NCBI GenBank assembly: GCA_021785405.1
Contig: JAJYFF010000026.1
Coordinates: forward strand, 1-34,864
Direction of reading: 5' to 3'
Source: Pseudomonadota bacterium
GTDB lineage: Bacteria; Pseudomonadota; Gammaproteobacteria; Steroidobacterales; Steroidobacteraceae
DNA: 34,864 nt
Shown here: one piece after another, positions 15,426 to 25,739 of the stretch
Layout of the letters: each line of letters starts with the position of its first letter
How positions within the stretch are numbered: the first letter of the stretch is position 1
Notes under the pieces: model-generated
Databases searched by the model: none
The model's input: only the letters and a program-made list of their open reading frames with translations
What the model was told of the DNA's origin: nothing
Made by a program: the position numbers and the translations under genes

Positions 15426-17036
15426 TCAGAGCCCTTGGTAATTCGGTCCCGAGCCGCCCTCCGGCGTCGTCCAGGTGATCTGGTCGGTGTAGGGCTCCTT
15501 GATGTCGCAGGCCTTGCAGTGCACGCAGTTCGAGGCGTTGATCTGCAGCTTGCGGCCGCCGGCGCCGTCGTCGACCATCTCGTAGACGTTCGCCGGGCAG
15601 AAATTCGTGCAGGGATTGCCGAACTCGGTCGCGCAGCGGGTCGCGCAAATCGACGTGTCGGCGACCCGCAGGTGGATCGGCTGGTTCTCCTCGTGCGCGG
15701 TCGCGGCGAAGAACACCGCGGCGAGGCGGTCGCGCGGCGGCAGCTCGCGCTCGCCCCAGCCCCGGTCCGGCGACGCGTAATCCTCGAGCTTGCGCAGCGC
15801 GAGATGATCGTCGTGATTCGCGAGGGTCCACGGCGACTTGCCCATCGTGACCGTCTCGAGCGCGGCGTTCGCGAGGCCGAACCACAGACCGCGGCGGAAG
15901 CCCGGACGGATGTTGCGCACCTTGCGCAGCTCGCGTCCGCCGGTCGATTCGCGCCAGCGTCGATCGAAGCCCGCGCTGGTCCCGGTCTCGGCGTAGTGCT
16001 CCGCGGCGGTCACGCCCGAGCGGATCGCCTGGTGGATGCCCTTGATCTTCGGCGTGTTCAGCGTGCCGCCCGCGTCGCCGATCAGCACCGCGCCCGGCAT
16101 CTCGAGCATCGGCGCCGACTGGTAGCCGCCCTCGATCAGCGTGCGCGCGCCGGCCGACAGGATCTCGCCGCCGGCGAACAGCGGCTTGACGAGCGGATGG
16201 TTCTTGAATTGCTGGAACGCCTCGAAGGGCTTCAAGCGCGGGTCCTCGTAGTCCAGACCGACCACGAAGCCGACGTAGACGCGGTCGTTGTCGAGGTGAT
16301 AGAGGAAGCTGCCGCCATAGGTCCGGTTGTCGAGCGGCCAGCCGAGCGAATGCTGGATCAAGCCCGGTTCGACGCGACCCGGCGGCAACTGCCACAGCTC
16401 CTTGAACCCGAGACCGTAGGTCTGCGGGGACTTGTCGCGATCGAGTCCGTAGCGACGGATCATCTGCTTCGTGGTGCTGCCGCGGCAGCCCTCGGCGAAC
16501 ATCGTGAGCTTCGCGTGGATCCGCGGCCCCGGGGCGTAGTTGGGCCCCGGCTCGCCGGTCTTCTCGACACCCATGTCGCCGATCTGCACGCCCATCACCG
16601 CGCCGCCGTCGTCGATCAGGGCCTCGGCGGCGGCGAATCCCGGGAACACGTCGACGCCGAGCCGCTCGGCTTCTTGCGCGAGGATCGGCGTCAGTTGACC
16701 GAGCGAGACGATCAGGTTGCCGTGATTCCCCATCTGCGGGGGCGTCGGCAGCCGATAGCGCTTGCGGCGGGTCATCCACCAGAATTCGTCGCGGGCCGCG
16801 GGCACGCAGGTCGCCGGCGGCGTGTTGCGCCAACCCGGCAACAGCTCGTCGAGCGGTCCCGGCTCGAGCACCGCTCCGGACAAGGAATGCGCGCCGACGC
16901 TCGCTCCCTTCTCGAGCATGCAGACGCTGAGGTCGGGCTTCAGCTGCTTGAGCCGGATCGCGGCCGCAAGCCCCGCGGGTCCGGCACCGACGATCGCCAC
17001 TTCGTATTCCATGACGTCGCGCTGCGTTTCGCTCAT
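15426..17036 (-). CDS. Electron transfer flavoprotein-ubiquinone oxidoreductase
   Basis: 536 residues, the expected length. An N-terminal FAD-binding motif (AIVGAGPAGLAAAIRLKQL) is followed by the GAHSLSGAVLEP region. The C-terminus carries the 4Fe-4S ligands: NCVHCKACDIKEP with an earlier Cys in GNPCTNFCPANVYE. The enzyme takes electrons from reduced ETF, fed by acyl-CoA and isovaleryl-CoA dehydrogenases, and reduces ubiquinone at the inner membrane. AGGTGA (17046-17051) gives a ribosome site seven bases before the ATG. It lies 57 bases after the thiolase stop and 10 bases before zapE, so the three are probably one unit. The position next to the oxoacid dehydrogenase supports fatty-acid or branched-chain amino-acid catabolism. 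Confidence 0.96.
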   Translation of the reverse strand: MSETQRDVMEYEVAIVGAGPAGLAAAIRLKQLKPDLSVCMLEKGASVGAHSLSGAVLEPGPLDELLPGWRNTPPATCVPAARDEFWWMTRRKRYRLPTPPQMGNHGNLIVSLGQLTPILAQEAERLGVDVFPGFAAAEALIDDGGAVMGVQIGDMGVEKTGEPGPNYAPGPRIHAKLTMFAEGCRGSTTKQMIRRYGLDRDKSPQTYGLGFKELWQLPPGRVEPGLIQHSLGWPLDNRTYGGSFLYHLDNDRVYVGFVVGLDYEDPRLKPFEAFQQFKNHPLVKPLFAGGEILSAGARTLIEGGYQSAPMLEMPGAVLIGDAGGTLNTPKIKGIHQAIRSGVTAAEHYAETGTSAGFDRRWRESTGGRELRKVRNIRPGFRRGLWFGLANAALETVTMGKSPWTLANHDDHLALRKLEDYASPDRGWGERELPPRDRLAAVFFAATAHEENQPIHLRVADTSICATRCATEFGNPCTNFCPANVYEMVDDGAGGRKLQINASNCVHCKACDIKEPYTDQITWTTPEGGSGPNYQGL

Positions 17037-17093
17037 CGAACGGTCACCTCGGTAATCCCCTGAAATTCGCCCGGCGGATCTTCGCGTCCGCGT

Positions 17094-18275
17094 TCAATCG
17101 AGTTCGACGGCGACCGCGGTCGCCTCGCCGCCGCCGATGCACAGGCTCGCGATGCCGCGGCGCCCGCCGCGCGCGCGCAGCGCATGCACCAGGGTCGCGA
17201 GGATCCGGGCGCCGGTCGCGCCGATCGGATGGCCGAGCGCGCAGGCGCCGCCGTGGACGTTCACCTTCGCCGGATCCAGGCCGAGGTCGCGGGTCGCCGC
17301 CATCGTGACGACCGCGAACGCCTCGTTCACCTCGAACAGATCCACGGCGTCGGCGCGCCAGCCGATCCGGTCGAGCAGCTTGCCGATCGCGCCGATCGGC
17401 GCGAGCGTGAACCACTCCGGCTCGCGGGCGAAACTCGCGTGGCCGACGATGCGCGCGATCGGCGCGAGGCCGAGCGCCTTCGCGTGCGAGGCCGAGGCGA
17501 GCACCAGCGCCGCGGCGCCGTCCGCGATGCTCGACGAGCTCGCGGCGGTGACCGTGCCGTCCTTCTTGAACGCGGGCTTCAAGGACGGGATCTTGTCGAT
17601 CGACACCAGGTGGGGAGTCTCGTCCGCGGCCACCGTCGTCTCGCCCGCGCGGCTGCGGGCCGTGACCGGCGTGATCTCCGCGGCGAACGCGCCGCGGCGC
17701 GCCGCATCCTGCGCGCGGCGCACCGACTCGGTCGCGAACGCGTCCTGCTCCGCGCGGCCGAAGCCGTAGCGCTCGGCGGTCGCCTCGGCGAACACGCCCA
17801 TCAACTTGCCGTCCCAGGGGCTCTGCAGTCCGTCGGTGAACATGTGGTCGAGGACTTCTTGATGGCCCATCCGGTAGCCGGCGCGGGCCTTCGGCAGCAG
17901 GTACGGCGCGTTCGTCATCGACTCGAGACCGCCGGCGACGACGACCGCGGCGGAACCCGCGGCAATCTGATCGGCCGCGCTCATCACCGCGCGCATGCCG
18001 GACCCGCACATCTTGTTGAGCGTGGTCGCCGGGATCGAGTCGCGCAGGCCGGCGCCGAGCGCCGCCTGCCGCGCCGGGGCTTGCCCCAAGCCGGCGGGCA
18101 GCACGCAGCCCATCACGACCTCGTCGATCCCGGTCGGCTCGATGCGCGCGGCCGCGACCGCGCCGCGAATCGCGGCCGCACCGAGTTGCGTGGCACTCAG
18201 CGAGGCGAGCGCGCCCTGGAAACCGCCCATCGGCGTACGTTGCGCGGCGAGAATCACGATCGGATCGGTGGACAT
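17094..18275 (-). CDS. Acetyl-CoA acetyltransferase (thiolase)
   Basis: 393 residues, normal for a biosynthetic or short-chain thiolase. The nucleophilic Cys lies in NKMCGSGMRAV, the second active-site region in VNEAFAVV, the His in ALGHPIGATGAR and the C-terminal Cys in LCIGGGEATAVAVE. It either cleaves acetoacetyl-CoA or condenses two acetyl-CoA. With ETF-QO and the oxoacid dehydrogenase following, a degradative role is more likely, though no PHA genes are in view to exclude the other. GAGGGG lies nine bases before the ATG. A TATACT (minus strand, 18316-18321) is a good -10 about 40 bases upstream, with no clear -35. Confidence 0.95.
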   Translation of the reverse strand: MSTDPIVILAAQRTPMGGFQGALASLSATQLGAAAIRGAVAAARIEPTGIDEVVMGCVLPAGLGQAPARQAALGAGLRDSIPATTLNKMCGSGMRAVMSAADQIAAGSAAVVVAGGLESMTNAPYLLPKARAGYRMGHQEVLDHMFTDGLQSPWDGKLMGVFAEATAERYGFGRAEQDAFATESVRRAQDAARRGAFAAEITPVTARSRAGETTVAADETPHLVSIDKIPSLKPAFKKDGTVTAASSSSIADGAAALVLASASHAKALGLAPIARIVGHASFAREPEWFTLAPIGAIGKLLDRIGWRADAVDLFEVNEAFAVVTMAATRDLGLDPAKVNVHGGACALGHPIGATGARILATLVHALRARGGRRGIASLCIGGGEATAVAVELD

Positions 18276-18363
18276 CGGCGCTTTCCCCTCGATTGGCGGC
18301 CATTACCGGCCGCCCAGTATAACCGGCGGAGCCCCGAAGACGGGCGTCCCCCGGGGGCTGCGC

Positions 18364-19044
18364 TCAGGCGAGGGGCTCGCCGATCGCGGCCGCGATCAGT
18401 TCCCGGCTCCGGTCGCGCGCATCCTCGCCGCGCAGCACCGCGATGACCTCGACCTTGATCGGCCGCCGGCGCAGCAGCGCGGTGCCCGAGGGCAGCACCT
18501 CGCGCGTGCCGTGGATCGCGACCGCGACGATCGGCATGCCCGCGCGGGCCGCGGTCGTGAACGCGCCCCGCAGGAACCGGCCGACCTGCCGGATCTCGGT
18601 GAACGTGCCTTCCGGGAAGAACACCAGCGACTGACCGCGCGCCGCGCGCTTGACCACGCGCCGCGCGTCGGCCGCGCCGCGCCGCGGATCGAAACGCTCG
18701 ACGAATTCGGATCCCAGCCGGCGCAGCAGGAAGCCCGCGAGCGGGACGCGAATCATTTCGCGCTTGATCACGAACGCGAAGTGCGGCGGGAGCGCGGCGA
18801 TCGCGACGATGCCGTCGAGATAACTGGCGTGGTTCGCGACCACGACGCAGGCCTCTGCCGGCAGCCGGTCGATGCCCTCGACCGAGAACGGAATCCGCGC
18901 CGCCCGGAGGAACGCGCGGGCGCAGCGGCCGGCGATCCGCCGGCGCGCATGGTCGTCGCGGACGAACGCGTTGACCACCAGCACGAGGGACCCGAGTCCG
19001 ACGAACCAGACGCCGCAGTACAGCGAGTAGATGGCGCGGCGCAT
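18364..19044 (-). CDS. PlsC-type 1-acyl-sn-glycerol-3-phosphate acyltransferase family protein
   Basis: 226 residues. One N-terminal membrane segment (about residues 7-27) anchors it to the inner membrane. Motif I is NHASYLD (H-x4-D catalytic pair), motif II includes FAFVIKREM, motif III is FFPEGTFT and motif IV lies in VAVAIHG. These fit lysophosphatidic acid acyltransferases and ornithine-lipid type relatives; the exact acceptor cannot be told. No ribosome site lies near the ATG; AAGGAG (19084-19089) is 39 bases upstream with no usable start nearby, so the 5' end deserves checking. The gene diverges from xerD, and a CRP-like palindrome lies in the shared upstream region. Confidence 0.9.
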   Translation of the reverse strand: MRRAIYSLYCGVWFVGLGSLVLVVNAFVRDDHARRRIAGRCARAFLRAARIPFSVEGIDRLPAEACVVVANHASYLDGIVAIAALPPHFAFVIKREMIRVPLAGFLLRRLGSEFVERFDPRRGAADARRVVKRAARGQSLVFFPEGTFTEIRQVGRFLRGAFTTAARAGMPIVAVAIHGTREVLPSGTALLRRRPIKVEVIAVLRGEDARDRSRELIAAAIGEPLA

Positions 19045-19110
19045 CGGCAGTCGGCGCGTGGAACGACGGACTGTGATCTGTGTCTCCTTATGTTAATACT
19101 GGCGACCGAC

Positions 19111-19126
19111 TGTGATTCGGGTCACG
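19111..19126. promoter_or_regulatory. CRP/Clp/Vfr-like binding site
   Basis: TGTGA-N6-TCACG matches the CRP-family consensus TGTGA-N6-TCACA at nine of ten positions. It lies between the divergent acyltransferase and xerD genes. A second half-site (TGTGA at 19072-19076) lies 39 bases away within a nine-base direct repeat GACTGTGAT. Which gene it controls cannot be told from position alone. Confidence 0.5.
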
Positions 19127-19195
19127 TCGCCCGCGGCGCAGCGACCCGATACTGCCGTCCAAACCACGGCGGCTCGGTGACGTCGCGGTGTCACG

Positions 19196-20167
19196 ATGCG
19201 AGACAACATGACGACGGCTCTCAAGCGCTCGGTTTACACACGCAGTTCGGGAGCGGCGGTCCTGCCGCGGGAGCGCGACGCGGCGGCCCCGGAGCTGCAG
19301 CGCTTCCTCGACGCGGTCTGGGCCGAACGCGGCCTCTCGGCGAACACGCTCGCGGCCTACCGCGCCGACTTGACCGCGCTCGGCCGCTGGCTCGACGCGC
19401 GCCACAGCTCGCTGCTCGGGGCGACGCGGATCGAGTTGCTCGGCTTCATCGCCGCGCGCGCCGAGGGCGGCTCGCGACCGCGGTCGACCGCCCGGCAGCT
19501 GTCGAGTTTCCGGCGCTTCTACCGTTACATGATCCGCGAGGGGGCGATCGCCGCGGATCCGACCGAGCAGATCGCGATGCCGAAGATCGGGCGTTCGCTG
19601 CCGAAGTCGCTGACCGAGGCCGAAGTCGAGGCGCTGCTCGAGGCGCCGGTCGTCACCGATCCGCTCGGCCACCGCGATCGCACGATGCTCGAGGTGCTGT
19701 ACGCGACGGGGCTGCGCGTGTCCGAGCTCGTGAACCTGAAGCACAGCCAGGTGAATCTCACGCAGGGCGTGATGCGCATCGTCGGCAAGGGCAACCGGGA
19801 GCGGTTGATCCCGCTCGGCGACGAGGCGGTCGGCTGGCTGCAGCAATTCAGCGCCGGTCCGCGGATCGAGATCCTCCTCGAGCGGCAGACCGATTACCTG
19901 TTCCCGACCCGGCGCGGCGACCGGATGACGCGGCAGGCGTTCTGGCACATCATCAAGCGGTACTCCCGCAAGGCCGGGATCGCGAAGGAACTCTCGCCGC
20001 ACACGCTGCGGCATGCGTTCGCGACGCATCTGCTCAACCACGGGGCGGACTTGCGGGTCGTGCAGATGCTGCTCGGGCACAGCGACCTGTCGACGACCCA
20101 GATCTACACCCACGTCGCTCGCGAGCGGCTCAAGGAGCTGCACGCGCAGCACCACCCGCGCGGCTGA
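19196..20167 (+). CDS. xerD: Site-specific tyrosine recombinase XerD
   Basis: 323 residues. The N-terminal SAM-like domain begins at LQRFLDAVWAERGLSANTL. The catalytic domain has the first Arg in YATGLRVSELVNL, the His-x-x-Arg pair in SPHTLRHAFATHLL, and the His/Tyr in LLGHSDLSTTQIYTHV. SDLSTTQIYTHVARERLKEL is the XerD rather than XerC type. It acts with XerC at dif to resolve chromosome dimers. The protein is about 25 residues longer at the N-terminus than E. coli XerD. The ATG at 19208 is an alternative start, and no strong ribosome site precedes either. It is a housekeeping enzyme here, not an element's integrase: no island surrounds it. Confidence 0.94.
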   Translation: MRDNMTTALKRSVYTRSSGAAVLPRERDAAAPELQRFLDAVWAERGLSANTLAAYRADLTALGRWLDARHSSLLGATRIELLGFIAARAEGGSRPRSTARQLSSFRRFYRYMIREGAIAADPTEQIAMPKIGRSLPKSLTEAEVEALLEAPVVTDPLGHRDRTMLEVLYATGLRVSELVNLKHSQVNLTQGVMRIVGKGNRERLIPLGDEAVGWLQQFSAGPRIEILLERQTDYLFPTRRGDRMTRQAFWHIIKRYSRKAGIAKELSPHTLRHAFATHLLNHGADLRVVQMLLGHSDLSTTQIYTHVARERLKELHAQHHPRG

Positions 20168-20215
20168 GCCGGCCGGGCCAGGGGCCGCGGGGTCGCGGCC
20201 GGCCGGACGTCTCAG
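20164..20215. terminator. Long GC hairpin between convergent xerD and fdxA
   Basis: GCCGGCCG (20168-20175) pairs with CGGCCGGC (20196-20203), and an outer CTGAG (20164-20168) can pair with CTCAG (20211-20215) across a small bulge. It sits exactly between the two convergent stop codons, so a bidirectional terminator is plausible. No T-run is present on either strand. Confidence 0.4.
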
Positions 20216-20535
20216 CGCTCGAGCATCTTCAGTTTGTCGGGGACCCCTTCCCACTGCTTCGCGTCGGCCGGCGCCGCGCGCTTCTCGCTGATCACCGGCC
20301 ACTGCTTCGCGAGCTCCGCATTCAGCTGCTTGAACGCCTCCTGGCCGGCGGGGATGTCTTCCTCGGAGACGATCGCCTCGACCGGGCATTCCGGCTCGCA
20401 GAGCGTGCAGTCGATGCACTCGTCGGGGTCGATCACGAGGAAATTCGGGCCCTCGTGGAAGCAATCCACGGGACAGACCTCGACGCAATCGGTGTACTTG
20501 CACTTGATGCAGTTCTCGGTGACCACAAACGCCAT
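20212..20535 (-). CDS. fdxA: 7Fe ferredoxin ([3Fe-4S][4Fe-4S])
   Basis: 107 residues. The N-terminus [17 protein letters not shown] and [10 protein letters not shown], then [16 protein letters not shown], give the ligand pattern of the Azotobacter vinelandii FdI type, where C-x7-C-x3-C binds the first cluster and C-x2-C-x2-C-x3-C the second. The tail of about 45 residues after the clusters ([16 protein letters not shown]) is also typical. It is a low-potential cytoplasmic electron carrier, often linked to oxidative-stress response in its family. AAGGGA lies five bases before the ATG. It is convergent with xerD. Confidence 0.96.
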   Translation of the reverse strand: MAFVVTENCIKCKYTDCVEVCPVDCFHEGPNFLVIDPDECIDCTLCEPECPVEAIVSEEDIPAGQEAFKQLNAELAKQWPVISEKRAAPADAKQWEGVPDKLKMLER

Positions 20536-20607
20536 GGCGTTCCCTTCTGATGTGTTGCCGTGGGATGGCCGGATATTTTGCCACAGAGCGCGCCGAGCGG
20601 GCGCGCG

Positions 20608-21162
20608 TCAGCGCTTCAGCGGGTGCTGCAGCTCGGTGAAGTGGTGCGCTTCGCGCCCGGCGGCGCGGTCCGCGAAATAGCGGCGCAAGGTGAATTCGCC
20701 GCTCGGAAACGCGAGGTCCTCCCAGGGGATCTCGCGTTCCTCGAGCAGGCGGACCTCGAGGCTCTCGGGCCCCGCCGCGTAGCGCGGCGAGAGCATCCGC
20801 GCGCGGAACATCACGTGGACCTGCGCGGCGTGGGTCACGCTCACCACCGCGAGCAGCGAGCCGATCTCGACGTCGGCCTGGGCTTCCTCGTGGCATTCGC
20901 GCTGCGCCGCGTGCTGCATCGTCTCGCCGATCTCCATGAAGCCGGCCGGGACGGTCCAGAAGCCGAGCCGCGGCTCGATCGCGCGCCGGCACAGCAGGAT
21001 CCTGCCTTCCCATTCGGGGACGCAGCCCAGCACCAGCAACGGATTCTTGTAGTGCACCGTTCCGCAGGCGTCGCACACGAAACGCGGCAGGTGATCGCCC
21101 GGAGGGACCTTGGTGACGACGGCGGCGCCGCAGTGGCTGCAGAACTTCAAAGAACCATCCAT
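20608..21162 (-). CDS. NUDIX hydrolase with N-terminal zinc ribbon
   Basis: 184 residues. A zinc ribbon (CSHCGAA ... CDACGTVHY, two CxxC pairs) precedes the NUDIX domain. The NUDIX box runs GFMEIGETMQHAAQ then RECHEEAQADV: G-x5-E-x7-REC-x-EE is intact, while the usual Gly near its end is Ala. The family hydrolyses nucleoside diphosphate derivatives; the zinc ribbon recalls NudC-like enzymes acting on NADH or capped RNA, but the QPWPFPxS motif of true NudC is not seen, so the substrate is open. The start is fixed by the conserved FCSHCG close behind it. It begins only 15 bases after the 3' CCA of the tRNA-Leu gene on the same strand and has no good ribosome site. Confidence 0.9.
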   Translation of the reverse strand: MDGSLKFCSHCGAAVVTKVPPGDHLPRFVCDACGTVHYKNPLLVLGCVPEWEGRILLCRRAIEPRLGFWTVPAGFMEIGETMQHAAQRECHEEAQADVEIGSLLAVVSVTHAAQVHVMFRARMLSPRYAAGPESLEVRLLEEREIPWEDLAFPSGEFTLRRYFADRAAGREAHHFTELQHPLKR

Positions 21163-21177
21163 TCGAGCAGGGGGATC

Positions 21178-21264
21178 TGGTGCCCGGAGAGGGAATCGAA
21201 CCCACACGATGTCACCACCACCGGATTTTGAGTCCGGCGCGTCTACCAGTTCCGCCATCCGGGC
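21178..21264 (-). tRNA. tRNA-Leu(CAA), CCA encoded
   Basis: Read on the minus strand, the acceptor arm GCCCGGA pairs with TCCGGGC, the T arm contains GGTTCGATTCC, and the D arm contains TGGTAGACGC. The anticodon stem CCGGA/TCCGG carries the loop CTCAAAA, giving anticodon CAA, which reads UUG. The long variable arm marks it as class II. The body is 21181-21264 and the CCA end (21178-21180) is in the DNA. A TATACT on the minus strand (21279-21284) is a likely -10 box, about eight bases before the expected transcript start. There is no sign of an integrated element at its 3' end. Confidence 0.97.
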
Positions 21265-21302
21265 AGGCCAGGTCCGACAGTATATGCGAACCGCGGTATT
21301 GT

Positions 21303-23484
<2,182 letters not shown>

Positions 23485-23531
23485 CCCGGCCTTTCCGCCG
23501 CGGCCCCAGCCGCGCAGAGTGGGTGAAAGCC

Positions 23532-23864
23532 ATGAATTTCTTCATCAAATCGGCCTATGCGCAAGCGGCCGCGACGGGTGGTGGGCAGGGGCTGTTCGGT
23601 GCGCTGCTGCTGCCGGTCGCGTTGCTGGTGGTGTTCTACTTCCTGCTGATCCGCCCGCAGAACAAGCGGGCCAAGGAACAGAAGGAGATGCTCGGCAAGA
23701 TCGCCGCCGGTGACGAGGTCGCGACCAACGGCGGGATCCTCGGCAAGGTGGTCGAGGTCCGCGACCAGTTCGTGACGCTGGAGATCGCGCCCGACGTCAA
23801 CGTGAAGCTGCAGAAGTTCCAGATCTCGCAGCTGTTGCCCAAGGGCACGGTCAAGAACGCATGA
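23532..23864 (+). CDS. yajC: Sec translocon accessory subunit YajC
   Basis: 110 residues. A single membrane segment (about residues 21-42, LFGALLLPVALLVVFYFLLI) is followed by the conserved RPQNKRAKEQKEML. A soluble domain then follows with IAAGDEVATNGGILGKV. It joins SecD and SecF in the inner-membrane SecDF-YajC complex. The ATG at 23532 gives the usual short MNFFIKSAYAQ beginning; GGGTGA lies just upstream, and the in-frame GTG at 23523 lies inside that ribosome site. The stop overlaps the secD start (ATGA). Confidence 0.97.
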   Translation: MNFFIKSAYAQAAATGGGQGLFGALLLPVALLVVFYFLLIRPQNKRAKEQKEMLGKIAAGDEVATNGGILGKVVEVRDQFVTLEIAPDVNVKLQKFQISQLLPKGTVKNA

Positions 23865-25714
23865 CCGCGTATCCCCGCTGGAAGATCGCGCTCGTCGCGA
23901 TCGTGATGCTGGCCGGGATCCTGCTGGCCTCGCCGAACCTGTTCGGGGAGCAGAGCGCGCTGCAGCTCGCGAAGGACCAATCCGCGGTCGTCGACGCCGA
24001 CCGCGTCGCGGTCGAGAAACTGCTCGCCTCGAAGGGCGTCCCGGTCGCCGGCTCGTTCCTCGAGCACGGCCGGCTCACGCTGCGCTTCCCGACGGCCGCG
24101 GACCGCGCGAAGGCGCGGGCGGTGATCTCCGCCGGGATGCCGAACGAGTACACGATCGCGCTCGCGAGCGCCTCGCGCGTCCCGACGTGGATGCGCGACC
24201 TCGGTCTCACGCCGGTCAAGCTCGGCCTCGACCTGCGCGGCGGCGTCTATCTCGTGTACCAGGTCGACGTCCAGGCCGCGGTGAAGCAGGAACTCGAGCG
24301 TTACGACCAGGATTTCCGCGCCTCCTTGCGCAACGCGCACGTGCCGTACGACGACGTGCGGGTGGACTACCCGGACAACCGCGTCGTGGTCATCTTCCGC
24401 GACGCGGCGAGCTTCGCGAAGGGCCGGGACGCGATCGAGAACGACAACCGCACGGTGAACTTCGGCGAGACGACGGTCGGCAAGCTGCCCGCGCTGCAGC
24501 TCACGCTGACCCCGCAGCAGATCCAGCAACGCGAGACTTACGCGGTCCAGCAGAACATCGTGATCCTGCGCAACCGCCTGAACAGCCCGGAACTCGCGGT
24601 CTCCGAGCCGCAGGTCGCGCAGCAGGGCGCCGACCAGATCGCGATCCAGCTGCCGGGCCTGCAGAACTCGGCCGAGGTCAAGAAGATCCTCGGCAAGACC
24701 GCGACCCTCGAGTTCCACATGGTCGACGAGACCGACAATCCGTTCGAGGCGGCGCAGACCGGGCAAATCCCGCTCGGCACCAAGCTCTACTACACCCGCC
24801 ACAAGCGCCCGGTCCTGCTGAAGCGGGACATCGTCGTGACCGGCGATCAGCTCACCGACGCATCGTTCCAGCCGAACACGCAGGAAGGCCCGGCGGTCTC
24901 CGTGTCGCTCGACAGCCGGGGCGCGGAGAAGATGCTGCGCAACACCGAGGAGAACATCGGCCACATGATGGCGGTCGTGTTCATCGACCGCTCGAGCGAG
25001 AAGAACGCGGCCGGCGTCCAGGTGGTGCGCAAGAAGGAAGAGGTGATCAACGAGGCGACGATCCGCGGCGTCTTCAGCAACAATTTCCAGATCACCGGAA
25101 TCAACCCGATCGAGGGACGGGAGCTCGCGCTGCTGCTGCGCGCGGGCGGACTCGCGGCGCCGCTGTCGGAGATCGAGGAGCGCGCGATCGGCCCGAGTCT
25201 CGGCCAGGACAACATCGACAAGGGCATCCATGCGATGGTGTTCGGCACGCTCGCGGCGTTCGTGTTCATGGCCGTGTACTACAAGTGGTTCGGGGTGATC
25301 GCGGACGTGGTGCTCGCCGCGAACGTGGTGCTGCTGACCGCGCTGCTGTCGCTGGTCGGGGCCGCGCTCACGCTGCCCGGGATCGCCGCGGTCGTGCTCA
25401 CCGTCGGCATGGCCGTCGACGCGAACATCCTGATCTACGAGCGCATCCGCGAGGAGTTGCGCGCCGGGGTGTCGCCGCGCACGGCGATCTCGGCGGGCTT
25501 CGAGCGCGCGTTCTCGGCGATCTTCGATTCCAACGTGACCGCCGCGATCGCCGGCGTCGTCCTGTGGTTGTTCGGCTCCGGAGCGGTCCGCGGCTTCGCG
25601 GTGGTGCTCGTGCTCGGCATCGCGACCTCGATGTTCACGTCGCTGATGGGGAGCCGGGCGCTCGTGCACATCGTGTTCGGCGGCCGCCGCAAGATCGAGC
25701 GCCTGCCGATCTGA
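23861..25714 (+). CDS. secD: Protein translocase subunit SecD
   Basis: 617 residues, the length of E. coli SecD. An N-terminal membrane segment (residues 7-25) is followed by the LGLDLRGGVYLVYQVD motif (D1). The large periplasmic P1 region comes next, including ENDNRTVNFGETTV and SVSLDSRGAEKML. The C-terminal five-helix RND-like part begins at ERAIGPSLGQDNIDKGI, with VGMAVDANILIYERIREE (D4). With SecF it uses the proton gradient to pull preproteins out on the periplasmic side. Its ATG overlaps the yajC stop. Confidence 0.98.
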   Translation: MTAYPRWKIALVAIVMLAGILLASPNLFGEQSALQLAKDQSAVVDADRVAVEKLLASKGVPVAGSFLEHGRLTLRFPTAADRAKARAVISAGMPNEYTIALASASRVPTWMRDLGLTPVKLGLDLRGGVYLVYQVDVQAAVKQELERYDQDFRASLRNAHVPYDDVRVDYPDNRVVVIFRDAASFAKGRDAIENDNRTVNFGETTVGKLPALQLTLTPQQIQQRETYAVQQNIVILRNRLNSPELAVSEPQVAQQGADQIAIQLPGLQNSAEVKKILGKTATLEFHMVDETDNPFEAAQTGQIPLGTKLYYTRHKRPVLLKRDIVVTGDQLTDASFQPNTQEGPAVSVSLDSRGAEKMLRNTEENIGHMMAVVFIDRSSEKNAAGVQVVRKKEEVINEATIRGVFSNNFQITGINPIEGRELALLLRAGGLAAPLSEIEERAIGPSLGQDNIDKGIHAMVFGTLAAFVFMAVYYKWFGVIADVVLAANVVLLTALLSLVGAALTLPGIAAVVLTVGMAVDANILIYERIREELRAGVSPRTAISAGFERAFSAIFDSNVTAAIAGVVLWLFGSGAVRGFAVVLVLGIATSMFTSLMGSRALVHIVFGGRRKIERLPI

Positions 25715-25739
25715 GGCCGGCGCCGAGGGAGATTCATCG

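Noticed and set aside
19196-21264. A tyrosine recombinase gene near a tRNA-Leu gene, suggesting an integrated element.
   Set aside because: The recombinase has the XerD signature, the genes between are housekeeping, and no direct repeat of the tRNA 3' end was noticed.
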